A stretch of 64,000 nucleotides of DNA from IDS-8 sp036381215 (GTDB taxonomy: Bacteria; Pseudomonadota; Gammaproteobacteria; Steroidobacterales; Woeseiaceae), in the NCBI GenBank assembly GCA_036381215.1, contig DASVDF010000110.1, positions 1 to 64,000 of the forward strand. Direction: 5' to 3'. Below are positions 45,495 through 52,995 of this stretch, piece by piece; position 1 is the first letter of the stretch, and each line of letters begins with the position of its first letter. Under the pieces are notes generated by a model. That model was not told where the DNA came from, did no database searches, and saw only the letters and a program-made list of their open reading frames with translations. Made by a program: the position numbers and the translations under genes.

Positions 45495-45680
45495 GCAGGA
45501 TGGAACGCACTCTGGCATAATTTCCCGTATCCGAAGGGCGCGGACTTTGCTGCTTGCGACAGGGATTCTCGTCGGCGGCAGGGAAGCACAATAATAACCC
45601 GCGGCGGCTTCGGACGTGGAACGGGACAGGAGTCCGCGACGCGCCAGGCGCGATGAAGCGATGCCGATGAACGACTCTCG
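45495..45680. promoter_or_regulatory. ygfZ-sdhC divergent promoter region
   Basis: A 186-nt divergent spacer that must hold promoters for both directions. AATAATAA near 45590-45597 is the most AT-rich patch and could be a -10 for sdhC, but no -35 stands at the right distance. The region also contains TGGCATAATTTCC near 45523. No operator of a known regulator can be assigned. Confidence 0.35.
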
Positions 45681-46055
45681 ATGAATACCGCTGAGCGGCC
45701 GCTGTCGCCGCACATGTTCATTTACCGCTGGCCCATGACCATGGTGGTGTCGTTCCTGCACCGGGCAACGGGACTCCTGCTCACGCTCGGCCTGGTGCTG
45801 CTGGTCGCCGGGCTCGTCGCCGCGGCCCAGGGGCAGGACGCGTGGCAGGCCTTCACCGGCACCATGGATTCGCTGCCCGGCCGGCTGTTCCTCGCGCTGG
45901 TATCCCTCGCTTTCTTCTTTCATCTCGCGAACGGCATCCGTCACCTCGTCTGGGACCTGGGGTTCGGCTTCGAAATCCCGCAGGCGAACGCATCCGGCTG
46001 GTCGGTGATCGTCGCGGCGGTCGTGCTCACGCTCGGCTACTGGCTGGCGGTCTAG
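45681..46055 (+). CDS. sdhC: Succinate dehydrogenase cytochrome b556 subunit
   Basis: A 124-residue membrane anchor with three hydrophobic helices. SFLHRATGLLLTLG carries the conserved SxxHRxTG-type motif. The heme-ligand segment FFHLANGIRHLVWD lies at about 75-88. With SdhD it binds heme b and ubiquinone for complex II. It starts the sdhCDAB operon; sdhD follows after 1 nt. Confidence 0.95.
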   Translation: MNTAERPLSPHMFIYRWPMTMVVSFLHRATGLLLTLGLVLLVAGLVAAAQGQDAWQAFTGTMDSLPGRLFLALVSLAFFFHLANGIRHLVWDLGFGFEIPQANASGWSVIVAAVVLTLGYWLAV

Positions 46056-46056
46056 G

Positions 46057-46449
46057 ATGGCGAAGCAGACTCTGCGCACGCCGCTCGGGCGCGTCCTCGG
46101 GCTGGGCTCGGCGAAAGCCGGCACCGGGCATTTCTGGTCGCAGCGCGTGACGGCCGCGGCGCTCGTCCTGCTGGGCGCGTGGTTCGTCATCTCGCTGCTC
46201 CTCGTGCCGGACTTCGGCTACGGCGCGGTGCAGGACTGGCTCGACCGGCCCTGGCACGCCGTGCTGATGGCCCTGCTCGCGATCACGCTCGCATGGCATT
46301 CGAGCTTGGGCGTGCAGGTCGTGATCGAGGACTACGTGCACCAGCCGTTCGCACGGCTCGTATCGCTGGTCGCGTCGAAATTCCTGCATGCGCTGCTTGC
46401 GGCCGGTGCCGTGTTCGCGGTGCTGAAGCTTGCGCTGGGCACCCCATGA
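46057..46449 (+). CDS. sdhD: Succinate dehydrogenase hydrophobic anchor subunit
   Basis: A 130-residue protein with three membrane helices. LAWHSSLGVQVVIEDYVH near residue 78 is the SdhD heme/quinone motif. It is less conserved than SdhC, but position and motif make the call secure. Its TGA overlaps the sdhA ATG (ATGA). Confidence 0.94.
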   Translation: MAKQTLRTPLGRVLGLGSAKAGTGHFWSQRVTAAALVLLGAWFVISLLLVPDFGYGAVQDWLDRPWHAVLMALLAITLAWHSSLGVQVVIEDYVHQPFARLVSLVASKFLHALLAAGAVFAVLKLALGTP

Positions 46450-48230
46450 GCAGCCCCGAGTTCATCGATCACACGTACGACGTCGTCGTCGTCGGAGCGG
46501 GCGGCGCGGGTCTCCGCGCGACCTTCGGCCTCGCGGAAGCCGGTTTCTCGACGGCCTGCGTGACCAAGGTCTTCCCGACCCGCAGCCACACGGTCGCCGC
46601 GCAGGGCGGCATCAGCGCGGCGCTCGGCAACATGGGCGAGGACGACTGGCGCTGGCATATGTACGACACCGTCAAAGGCTCCGACTGGCTCGGCGACCAG
46701 GACGCGATCGAGTACATGTGCAAGGAAGCGCCGGATGCGGTGATCGAGCTCGAGCATTACGGCTTACCGTTCTCGCGTACCGAGGACGGGCGAATCTACC
46801 AGCGGCCGTTCGGCGGCATGACGACGCGCTACGGCGAGGGTGTGGCGCAGCGCACCTGCGCCGCGGCAGACCGCACCGGGCACGCGATGCTGCACACGTT
46901 GTACCAGCAGTCGCTCAAGCACGATGCGAAGTTCTTCATCGAGTTCTTCGCGATCGATCTCATCATGGAAGACGGCGCCTGCCGCGGCATCGTCGCGCTG
47001 GACCTGGAGCACGGGCGGCTGCATCGCTTCCGCGCGCACCAGGTGATCCTCGCGACCGGCGGCTACGGCCGGGTTTACTTCTCGTGCACGTCCGCGCACA
47101 CCTGCACCGGCGACGGTAACGGCATGGTTTTGCGCGCCGGTCTGCCGCTGCAGGATATGGAGTTCGTGCAGTTCCATCCGACCGGTATCTACGGCCCCGG
47201 CATGCTGATCACCGAGGGCGCGCGCGGCGAGGGCGGGTATCTCACGAACTCCGAAGGCGAGCGGTTCATGGAGCGCTATGCGCCCAATGCGAAGGACCTC
47301 GCGTCGCGAGACGTCGTGAGCCGCTCGATGACGATCGAGATCCGCGAGGGGCGCGGCGTGGGGGAGGAGAAGGATCACATCTTCCTGCACCTCGAGCACC
47401 TCGGTCCGGAGGTGATCCGCGAACGGTTGCCCGGCATCGCCGAGACCGCGCGGATTTTCGCCGCCGTCGACGTGACGAAGCAGCCTATCCCGGTGCTGCC
47501 GACCGTGCACTACAACATGGGCGGAATCCCCGCCAATCACCACGGCCAGGTCATCGCGGCCGAGGACGCGGAGCGCCAGGTCACGGTACCGGGACTGATG
47601 GCGGTCGGCGAAGCCGCCTGCGTGTCGGTGCACGGCGCGAACCGGCTCGGCTCCAACTCGCTGCTCGACCTGGTCGTCTTCGGTCGCGCCGCCGCGAAAT
47701 TCTGCGCGGAGACGATGTCGCCGGGTGCCCGCCATCAGCCGCTGCCGCAAGACGCGGGACGCGCCAGCGCCCTCCACGTGCAGGCGCTGCTCGAGGCCGA
47801 CGGCACCCGCCCGACCGCCGGGATCCGCCTCGAGATGCAGAAGACGATGCAATCGCACGCGGCGGTTTTCCGCACCGGCGACGTGCTGGACGAGGGAGCG
47901 CGGGAGCTCCGCCGCACTTTCCAGGGCTTTTCCGAGGTTCGCCTCGCGGATCGTTCGCGCATCTGGAATACGGACCTCATCGAGACACTGGAGCTCGAGA
48001 ACCTGCTGCTCAACGCCACCGCGACGATCGAGTCGGCCTTGAACCGCACGGAAAGCCGCGGTGCCCATGCGCGCGAGGATTACCCGGAGCGCGACGACGT
48101 CAACTGGATGAAGCACACGCTGTGCCGCGTGGACGCCGAGGGCCGGGTGTCGTTCGATTACCGGCCGGTGCACGCGCACACGATGACCGACGAAGTCCAG
48201 GCGATACCGCCGAAACAAAGGGTTTATTGA
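46446..48230 (+). CDS. sdhA: Succinate dehydrogenase flavoprotein subunit
   Basis: A 594-residue FAD subunit (E. coli 588) that oxidises succinate to fumarate in the TCA cycle. VVVVGAGGAGLRATFGLAEAG binds FAD. TRSHTVAAQGGI carries the flavinylation His region, and HPTGIYGPGMLITEGARGEGG is the active-site stretch. SdhE, which aids flavinylation, is at 49155. A REP-like hairpin separates it from sdhB. Confidence 0.98.
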   Translation: MSSPEFIDHTYDVVVVGAGGAGLRATFGLAEAGFSTACVTKVFPTRSHTVAAQGGISAALGNMGEDDWRWHMYDTVKGSDWLGDQDAIEYMCKEAPDAVIELEHYGLPFSRTEDGRIYQRPFGGMTTRYGEGVAQRTCAAADRTGHAMLHTLYQQSLKHDAKFFIEFFAIDLIMEDGACRGIVALDLEHGRLHRFRAHQVILATGGYGRVYFSCTSAHTCTGDGNGMVLRAGLPLQDMEFVQFHPTGIYGPGMLITEGARGEGGYLTNSEGERFMERYAPNAKDLASRDVVSRSMTIEIREGRGVGEEKDHIFLHLEHLGPEVIRERLPGIAETARIFAAVDVTKQPIPVLPTVHYNMGGIPANHHGQVIAAEDAERQVTVPGLMAVGEAACVSVHGANRLGSNSLLDLVVFGRAAAKFCAETMSPGARHQPLPQDAGRASALHVQALLEADGTRPTAGIRLEMQKTMQSHAAVFRTGDVLDEGARELRRTFQGFSEVRLADRSRIWNTDLIETLELENLLLNATATIESALNRTESRGAHAREDYPERDDVNWMKHTLCRVDAEGRVSFDYRPVHAHTMTDEVQAIPPKQRVY

Positions 48231-48244
48231 TTTGGGGCGTGAAG

Positions 48245-48293
48245 CCGCAGGAGCCCGCCATGCGGGCGGCCCCGACGATCGGGTCGCCTGCGG
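48245..48293 (+). repeat. REP-like hairpin between sdhA and sdhB
   Basis: GCAGGAGCCCGCCATGCGGG (48247-48266, continuing GCGGCC) matches the REP family of this window. It is followed by CCCGACGATCGGG (48271-48283). The outer arms CCGCAGG (48245-48251) and CCTGCGG (48287-48293) pair, so the whole 49 nt can fold into a branched stem in the sdhCDAB mRNA. Unlike the GTAG copies it does not form a stop codon. Confidence 0.7.
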
Positions 48294-48319
48294 TGTGCCT
48301 CACACAGGAGTCTGATCGA

Positions 48320-49102
48320 GTGGCCCAGTTCCGATTGCCGCAAAACTCGCGCATCACGAAGGGCAGGCACCATCCGGCACCGGACGGCGCGAAAAACGTG
48401 CGCCGCTTCGCGGTCTACCGTTACGACCCGGAGAGCGGCGCCAACCCGCGCATGGACACGTACGACGTGGACATGGACCGGTGCGGCCCGATGGTTCTCG
48501 ACGCGCTCATCAAGATCAAGAACGAGATCGACGCGACCCTCACTTTTCGCCGTTCGTGCCGCGAGGGCATCTGCGGCTCCTGTGCGATGAGCATCGCCGG
48601 CAAGAACACGCTGGCGTGCACGCAGTCGATGGATGAGCTGCCCGACGAGATCAAGGTGTACCCGCTGCCGCACATGCCCGTGGTCAAGGATCTCGTGCCC
48701 GACCTCACGCAATTCTATGCCCAGTACGCCGCGGTCAAACCGTGGCTGCAGACGGTCACTCCGCCGCCGGCCGATCGCGAGCGCCTGCAGACCAAGGAGG
48801 AGCAGGAGAGGATCGACATGCCGGCCGCCTGCATCCTGTGCGCGTGCTGCTCGACCGGCTGTCCCAGCTACTGGTGGAACAGCGATCGCTTCCTCGGACC
48901 GGCCGCGCTGCTCGCGGCGTACCGCTGGCTCGTGGACAGCCGTGACGAGGGGACGGGCGAGCGCCTCGACGACCTCGAGGACCCGTATCGCCTGTATCGC
49001 TGCCATACCATCATGAACTGCACGCAGACCTGCCCGAAAGGACTGAACCCGGCGCGCGCCATCGCCGAGACCAAGAAGATGCTGGTCGAGCGGCAGCTCT
49101 AG
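48320..49102 (+). CDS. sdhB: Succinate dehydrogenase iron-sulphur subunit
   Basis: A 260-residue subunit (E. coli 238). The 2Fe-2S ligands are in CREGICGSCAM, the 4Fe-4S ligands in CILCACCSTGCPSYWW, and the 3Fe-4S ligands in CHTIMNCTQTCPKGLNPA. It carries electrons from SdhA to quinone. The GTG at 48320 has AGGAG nine bases upstream. An ATG at 48260 lies inside the REP hairpin and is unlikely. Confidence 0.97.
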   Translation: MAQFRLPQNSRITKGRHHPAPDGAKNVRRFAVYRYDPESGANPRMDTYDVDMDRCGPMVLDALIKIKNEIDATLTFRRSCREGICGSCAMSIAGKNTLACTQSMDELPDEIKVYPLPHMPVVKDLVPDLTQFYAQYAAVKPWLQTVTPPPADRERLQTKEEQERIDMPAACILCACCSTGCPSYWWNSDRFLGPAALLAAYRWLVDSRDEGTGERLDDLEDPYRLYRCHTIMNCTQTCPKGLNPARAIAETKKMLVERQL

Positions 49103-49154
49103 CATCCCGGCCGGGCTCGCAGCAGATGCGCCGGACGCGTACGGTGCCGCCCCG

Positions 49155-49397
49155 ATGAACGACGCCCGCCTGCGCTGGCAGTGCCGCCGGGGCATGCGGG
49201 AGCTCGACGTGCTGCTCCTCGATTATCTCGAGCGCCGCTGGCCCCGGGCGGGCGAGGGAGAAAAGGTGGCGTTCCGCGCGCTTTTGCAGCTGGGCAACGA
49301 CCTGCTCATCGCCTATTTGTTGCAGGGGGAAACCGTGGAGGACGAGGCCCTCGCCGATGTCGTCCGCCGGATACGAGACCCGGCTCGCTCCGGATAG
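49155..49397 (+). CDS. sdhE: FAD assembly factor SdhE
   Basis: An 80-residue protein (E. coli 88) with the signature RRGMRELDVLLLDYLE. SdhE promotes covalent FAD attachment to SdhA, which lies three genes upstream. The last 41 nt overlap the next gene in another frame, so the two are translationally coupled. Confidence 0.94.
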   Translation: MNDARLRWQCRRGMRELDVLLLDYLERRWPRAGEGEKVAFRALLQLGNDLLIAYLLQGETVEDEALADVVRRIRDPARSG

Positions 49398-49815
49398 GCA
49401 CCTGAGGAGAGCGCTCGTCGCAGGGCTCTTCGCCGCCGACGCCTGCGGTCTCCTGCTGCTCGCGACCCTGCGCGTGCCGTCCGCCGTGAAGCTCGCGCTC
49501 GTGCTGCTCTGGCTCGCCGTCGCGGCCGCCGCAGCGAGACGGCGGCTCCGCGGCATGGCGCGTATAGACCGGATCGTCATGAGCGCCGACGGCGGCCTGC
49601 GCGGCGGCCGGGCAGGCCAGCCCGACCGGCCGCTCGAGTTGCTGCCCGGGAGCGTGGTGCTGGAGGGGTGGGCCTGGCTCCGACTGCGCTTCGAGGACGG
49701 CCTCGCACACGGCGAGCTTTTACGGCGCGCGAGCGCCGGCAACGAGGCGTGGCGCCGCCTGACGGTCATCTGGCGGCACGGGCGCGCCTTTGGAGGGCCA
49801 CGGCGAAGCTGCTAA
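49357..49815 (+). CDS. ygfX: YgfX (CptA) family membrane protein
   Basis: A 152-residue protein with two adjacent hydrophobic helices near the N-terminus (about 18-38 and 43-60) and a cytoplasmic tail. It is placed directly after sdhE as in E. coli, where ygfY(sdhE)-ygfX was once described as an antitoxin-toxin pair acting on MreB and FtsZ. The assignment rests on context and topology as the sequence is poorly conserved. It overlaps sdhE by 41 nt. Confidence 0.72.
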   Translation: MSSAGYETRLAPDRHLRRALVAGLFAADACGLLLLATLRVPSAVKLALVLLWLAVAAAAARRRLRGMARIDRIVMSADGGLRGGRAGQPDRPLELLPGSVVLEGWAWLRLRFEDGLAHGELLRRASAGNEAWRRLTVIWRHGRAFGGPRRSC

Positions 49816-49931
49816 CATTCGCGCACCGTGGACCGCCCATCCCCCAGAGCGGCGCTCAACCCGCCGGCAGATGGCCGGAACGGGTGCACATTTTCTTCGA
49901 ATTAGTGTCGATGTCCGACGCAGACACCCGA

Positions 49932-49959
49932 GAACTTTCGATTATTCGGCCGGTCTACT
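49932..49959 (+). promoter_or_regulatory. Sigma-E autoregulatory promoter of rpoE
   Basis: GAACTT (49932-49937), exactly 16 nt, then TCTAC (49954-49958). This fits the sigma-E consensus GGAACTT-N16-TCTGA closely. It stands about 50 nt before rpoE, where E. coli and Pseudomonas have their sigma-E-dependent promoter. The 186-nt gap 49816-50001 holds nothing else recognisable. Confidence 0.72.
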
Positions 49960-50016
49960 GCGGGGTCGGCGGGGCCGCCGGCCGGCCGCGCCACGCATCG
50001 GGTGGAGCGTGCCGGT

Positions 50017-50592
50017 ATGGCGGCTGATTCCTCCGATGCCCAGCTGGTCCGGCGGGTCCAGAAGGGCGACAAGGGTGCTTTCGACCTTCTGGTTCTCAAG
50101 TATCAGCACAAGATCGTGAATCTGGTGATGCGCTATGTGCGGGACCCGGACCAGGCCCTGGACATTTCCCAGGAAGCGTTCCTCAAGGCGTATCGCGCCT
50201 TGCCGCGCTTTCGCGGCGAAAGCGCCTTCTACACCTGGCTTTACAGGATCGCGGTGAACACGGCAAAGAACTACCTGGCTGCGCAGCGTCGGCGTCCGAT
50301 GGACGTCGAGCTCGACATGCAGGATCCGGAGCAGTTCGACCTGCATGCGAAGCTCCGCGAAACGGACACGCCGGAGGGCGTCACCCTGAGCCGGGAGCTG
50401 CACGAGACGGTGGAGCGCGCGATCGAGTCGCTGCCGGACGACCTGCGCACCGCGATCGTGCTGCGAGAGCTCGACGGCATGAGCTACGAGGAAATCGCAC
50501 AAACGATGGATTGTCCGGTCGGAACCGTGCGCTCGCGCATCTTCCGCGCGCGCGATGCGATCAGCAAGAAGATCGGTAACCTGGTGGATTAG
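50017..50592 (+). CDS. rpoE: Envelope-stress sigma factor RpoE (AlgU)
   Basis: A 191-residue ECF sigma factor (E. coli 191). Region 2 contains DLLVLKYQHKIVNLVMRY and AFLKAYRALPRFRGES, and region 4 contains GMSYEEIAQTMDCPVGTVRSRIFRAR. It directs transcription of outer-membrane repair genes. ATG 50017 has GGAG nine bases upstream; GTG 50002 is an alternative. The anti-sigma gene rseA follows after 26 nt. Confidence 0.97.
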   Translation: MAADSSDAQLVRRVQKGDKGAFDLLVLKYQHKIVNLVMRYVRDPDQALDISQEAFLKAYRALPRFRGESAFYTWLYRIAVNTAKNYLAAQRRRPMDVELDMQDPEQFDLHAKLRETDTPEGVTLSRELHETVERAIESLPDDLRTAIVLRELDGMSYEEIAQTMDCPVGTVRSRIFRARDAISKKIGNLVD

Positions 50593-50618
50593 AAAAAGAG
50601 TACGAGCGGGATAGATTC

Positions 50619-51284
50619 ATGAACGATGCCCTGAGAATGCAGGTTTCCGCCTTTATCGACGGAGAATTGCCGGAGAACGAAACGGAGCTCCTGTTGCGCA
50701 GGCTGAGCCAGGACCCCGCGCTGCGGCAGCTCGTGGCCGAATACCTGTCGATCGGACGGGCGATCCGCCGGGAGCGGGAGATTCCCGGCCTGGGCGAGCT
50801 TCGCGGCCGCATCGCGCGCTCGCTCGGGGAAGAGCCGCCGATCGACATCCAGCCGGCGAGCGGGCCGCGCCGCCTGAACTGGATGAAGCCGGTCGCCGGG
50901 CTTGCGATCGCGGCCTCGGTGGCGGCGCTCGCCGTGGTCGGCCTGCGCAGCATGGAAGCCCCGCCGGGCACCGCGCGCGAGACGCTGCAGGCCGGCGCAC
51001 CCGCCGCCTACACCCAGCCGCGGCCCGAGGCGGCAGCGAGCCGGCAGGAGCCGAGCGACATGCTCATGCAGTATTACCTGCGGCACGGCGAAACTTCCGC
51101 GGATCTCGGCCCGAATGGTATTCTTACCCGGCTCGTGACGCTCGAGCTGCGTCACGGCGAGTTGCAGGAAATCGAGCCGACCCGTACGACTCTCCGGTCG
51201 ACGAGACCGGTCGACGACGGCGCCGGCCGGGGGAACGAGCCGGACGACGGCGCCGATGACGACGACAATGACAACGACGACTAG
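50619..51284 (+). CDS. rseA: Anti-sigma-E factor RseA
   Basis: A 221-residue bitopic inner-membrane protein (E. coli 216). The N-terminal cytoplasmic anti-sigma domain (LRMQVSAFIDGELPENETELLLRRL) is followed by one membrane helix (about 90-107, AGLAIAASVAALAVVGL). A periplasmic domain follows that would bind RseB. DegS and RseP (13267) are expected to cut it. The C-terminus is an unusual run of Asp/Asn (DDGADDDDNDNDD). Confidence 0.9.
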   Translation: MNDALRMQVSAFIDGELPENETELLLRRLSQDPALRQLVAEYLSIGRAIRREREIPGLGELRGRIARSLGEEPPIDIQPASGPRRLNWMKPVAGLAIAASVAALAVVGLRSMEAPPGTARETLQAGAPAAYTQPRPEAAASRQEPSDMLMQYYLRHGETSADLGPNGILTRLVTLELRHGELQEIEPTRTTLRSTRPVDDGAGRGNEPDDGADDDDNDNDD

Positions 51285-51331
51285 GTGCTGTGCCGCGACC
51301 GTGCGGCCAGGTCCGGGGTGACGGCATTTTC

Positions 51332-52306
51332 ATGAGATCCGGACGCGACAGCACCCCTCTCTCCTGTCTTTTCGCGCTTTGCACGCTGGCCTTCACGGTC
51401 AGCGCCGCCGCCAGGGAGCGGCAGACGCCTGTCGAATGGCTCGAGCGCATGTCCACCGCCATCTCCACGCTGGATTACCAGGGCACCGTGATCCGCCGCC
51501 AGAACGGCGAGGCACAGGCGCTCAAGATCGTGCACCGCATCGTGGACGGCGTCGTCAACGAGCGCGTGGTGAGCCAGGAAGGGCAGGGCCTAGAGATCAT
51601 CCGGGTCGGCAACGAGGTCCATTGCATCCTGCCCGACAGCAAGTCCGTGCTGATCGAGCAGTGGAACGACCAGAACACGCTGTTCTCCATGCTGCCGAGC
51701 GGCGACGCCCGGTTCAGCTCGGCTTACGACCTGTCCGTGGTGCGCGAGGAGCGGGTCGCCGGCCGGCCGTCCGTCCTGATCGCCATACGTCCGCACGATG
51801 CGTTCCGCTTCGGTCACCGCCTGTGGCTGGATCGCGAGACCGCGTTCCCGCTGCGCACGGAGCTCGTCGGCACCGACGGCTCGGCCATCGAGCAGCTCAA
51901 GTTCGCCGACATCAGCTTCGATTCCCCGCCGGCGGACGAGAAGCTCGGGCCGTCGATGAATCTCGAGAACTTCACGTGGTACAGCGAGCCGCAGGGCGTG
52001 GAGGCGCGCGAGATCGAAACCGACTGGGTGTGCGACGAGCTGCCGCCCGGCTTCCGCGTCATGTCGACGCGCGACGAGCGCCTGCCGGGCGCCGCCGAGC
52101 CGGTCACCCACATCGTCTACGGCGACGGTCTCGCGACGGTGTCGGTGTTCATCGCGGAAGGCCAGGACGACAGCATTGCGCGGCGCTCCAACGTCGGCGC
52201 GTCGAATTCCTTCAGCACCCAGATCGACGGCCACCAGGTCACGGCGGTCGGCGAGGTGCCCTCGGAGACCGTGCAGCGCATCGCGACCTCGATGCGGCGC
52301 CGCTAG
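51332..52306 (+). CDS. rseB: Sigma-E regulator RseB (MucB)
   Basis: A 324-residue periplasmic protein (E. coli 318) with a signal peptide (LFALCTLAFTVSAAAR). It binds the periplasmic part of RseA and senses off-pathway lipopolysaccharide. WLERMSTAISTLDYQGTVIRRQNGEAQAL is the lipoprotein-fold start typical of the family. ATG at 51332; ATG 51290 is less likely. The stop shares one base with the rseC GTG (TAGTG). Confidence 0.94.
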   Translation: MRSGRDSTPLSCLFALCTLAFTVSAAARERQTPVEWLERMSTAISTLDYQGTVIRRQNGEAQALKIVHRIVDGVVNERVVSQEGQGLEIIRVGNEVHCILPDSKSVLIEQWNDQNTLFSMLPSGDARFSSAYDLSVVREERVAGRPSVLIAIRPHDAFRFGHRLWLDRETAFPLRTELVGTDGSAIEQLKFADISFDSPPADEKLGPSMNLENFTWYSEPQGVEAREIETDWVCDELPPGFRVMSTRDERLPGAAEPVTHIVYGDGLATVSVFIAEGQDDSIARRSNVGASNSFSTQIDGHQVTAVGEVPSETVQRIATSMRRR

Positions 52307-52737
52307 TGGATTCCGGGCAGGCCACGGTGCTCGCGGTGGGGCCGGAGCGCGCCCTCGTGCGCGTGTCGGCGGCTCCTGCGTGCGCGCGCTGTGCCGCCGG
52401 GCAGGGCTGCGGCGCCGGTCTTGTCGAACGGCGACAGGCGGCGGAGCTCGCGGTGCGCGTGGCTCCGGGCCTCGCCCTCGAGCCGGGCGACCGGGTCCGC
52501 CTCGAGCTCGCTCCGGAACGCCTGCTCGCGGTCGCGGGGCTGGCTTACGGCCTGCCGCTCGCCGGCCTGGTCGCCGGCGCCCTCGCGGCGGGCGGTGCCG
52601 CGCCGGGTCACGAGCTCGCGGCCGTCATCGGCGCGCTGGGCGGCCTCGCCGCCGGCGTGCTGCTCGGGCGCCGCGGACTCACACGCGAGGAACGCGCCGG
52701 GCGCTGCCTGCCCGTCGCCGCCGACAAGCTCGGGTGA
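52306..52737 (+). CDS. rseC: RseC/MucC family protein
   Basis: A 143-residue protein. The N-terminal Cys-rich segment CARCAAGQGCGAG is followed by two membrane helices (about 78-97 and 103-121). E. coli RseC is a positive factor for sigma-E and takes part in SoxR reduction. GTG at 52306 overlaps rseB by one base, and its stop overlaps the following gene (GTGA). Confidence 0.88.
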   Translation: MDSGQATVLAVGPERALVRVSAAPACARCAAGQGCGAGLVERRQAAELAVRVAPGLALEPGDRVRLELAPERLLAVAGLAYGLPLAGLVAGALAAGGAAPGHELAAVIGALGGLAAGVLLGRRGLTREERAGRCLPVAADKLG

Positions 52738-52976
52738 GGCCGCATACCGTCGTCGTGTACAGCCGGCCCGGCTGTCATCTGTGCGAGCGCCTGCTCGAGG
52801 AGCTCGCGCCGCTGGTGCGCGGCCGCGCCAGCCTCGAGCTGCGCGACGTCGACGACGACCCGCGCTGGCGCCGCGAGCTCGGCGAGCGCATCCCGGTGGT
52901 CGAGATCGACGGGCGCGTGACCTGCGAGCTCACGCTCGACAGCGGCGCCGTCCTGCAAGCCCTCGCTTCGAACTGA
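52734..52976 (+). CDS. Glutaredoxin-like protein (DUF836 type)
   Basis: An 80-residue thioredoxin-fold protein with CHLC (residues 15-18) in VVVYSRPGCHLCERLLEEL and a cis-Pro stretch RIPVVEIDGR. This is the small glutaredoxin-like family found beside lepA or rseC in many gammaproteobacteria; its partner is unknown. GTG at 52734 overlaps rseC (GTGA). lepA follows 19 nt later. Confidence 0.86.
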   Translation: MRPHTVVVYSRPGCHLCERLLEELAPLVRGRASLELRDVDDDPRWRRELGERIPVVEIDGRVTCELTLDSGAVLQALASN

Positions 52977-52995
52977 GCCCTGATCCCCGGACTTC

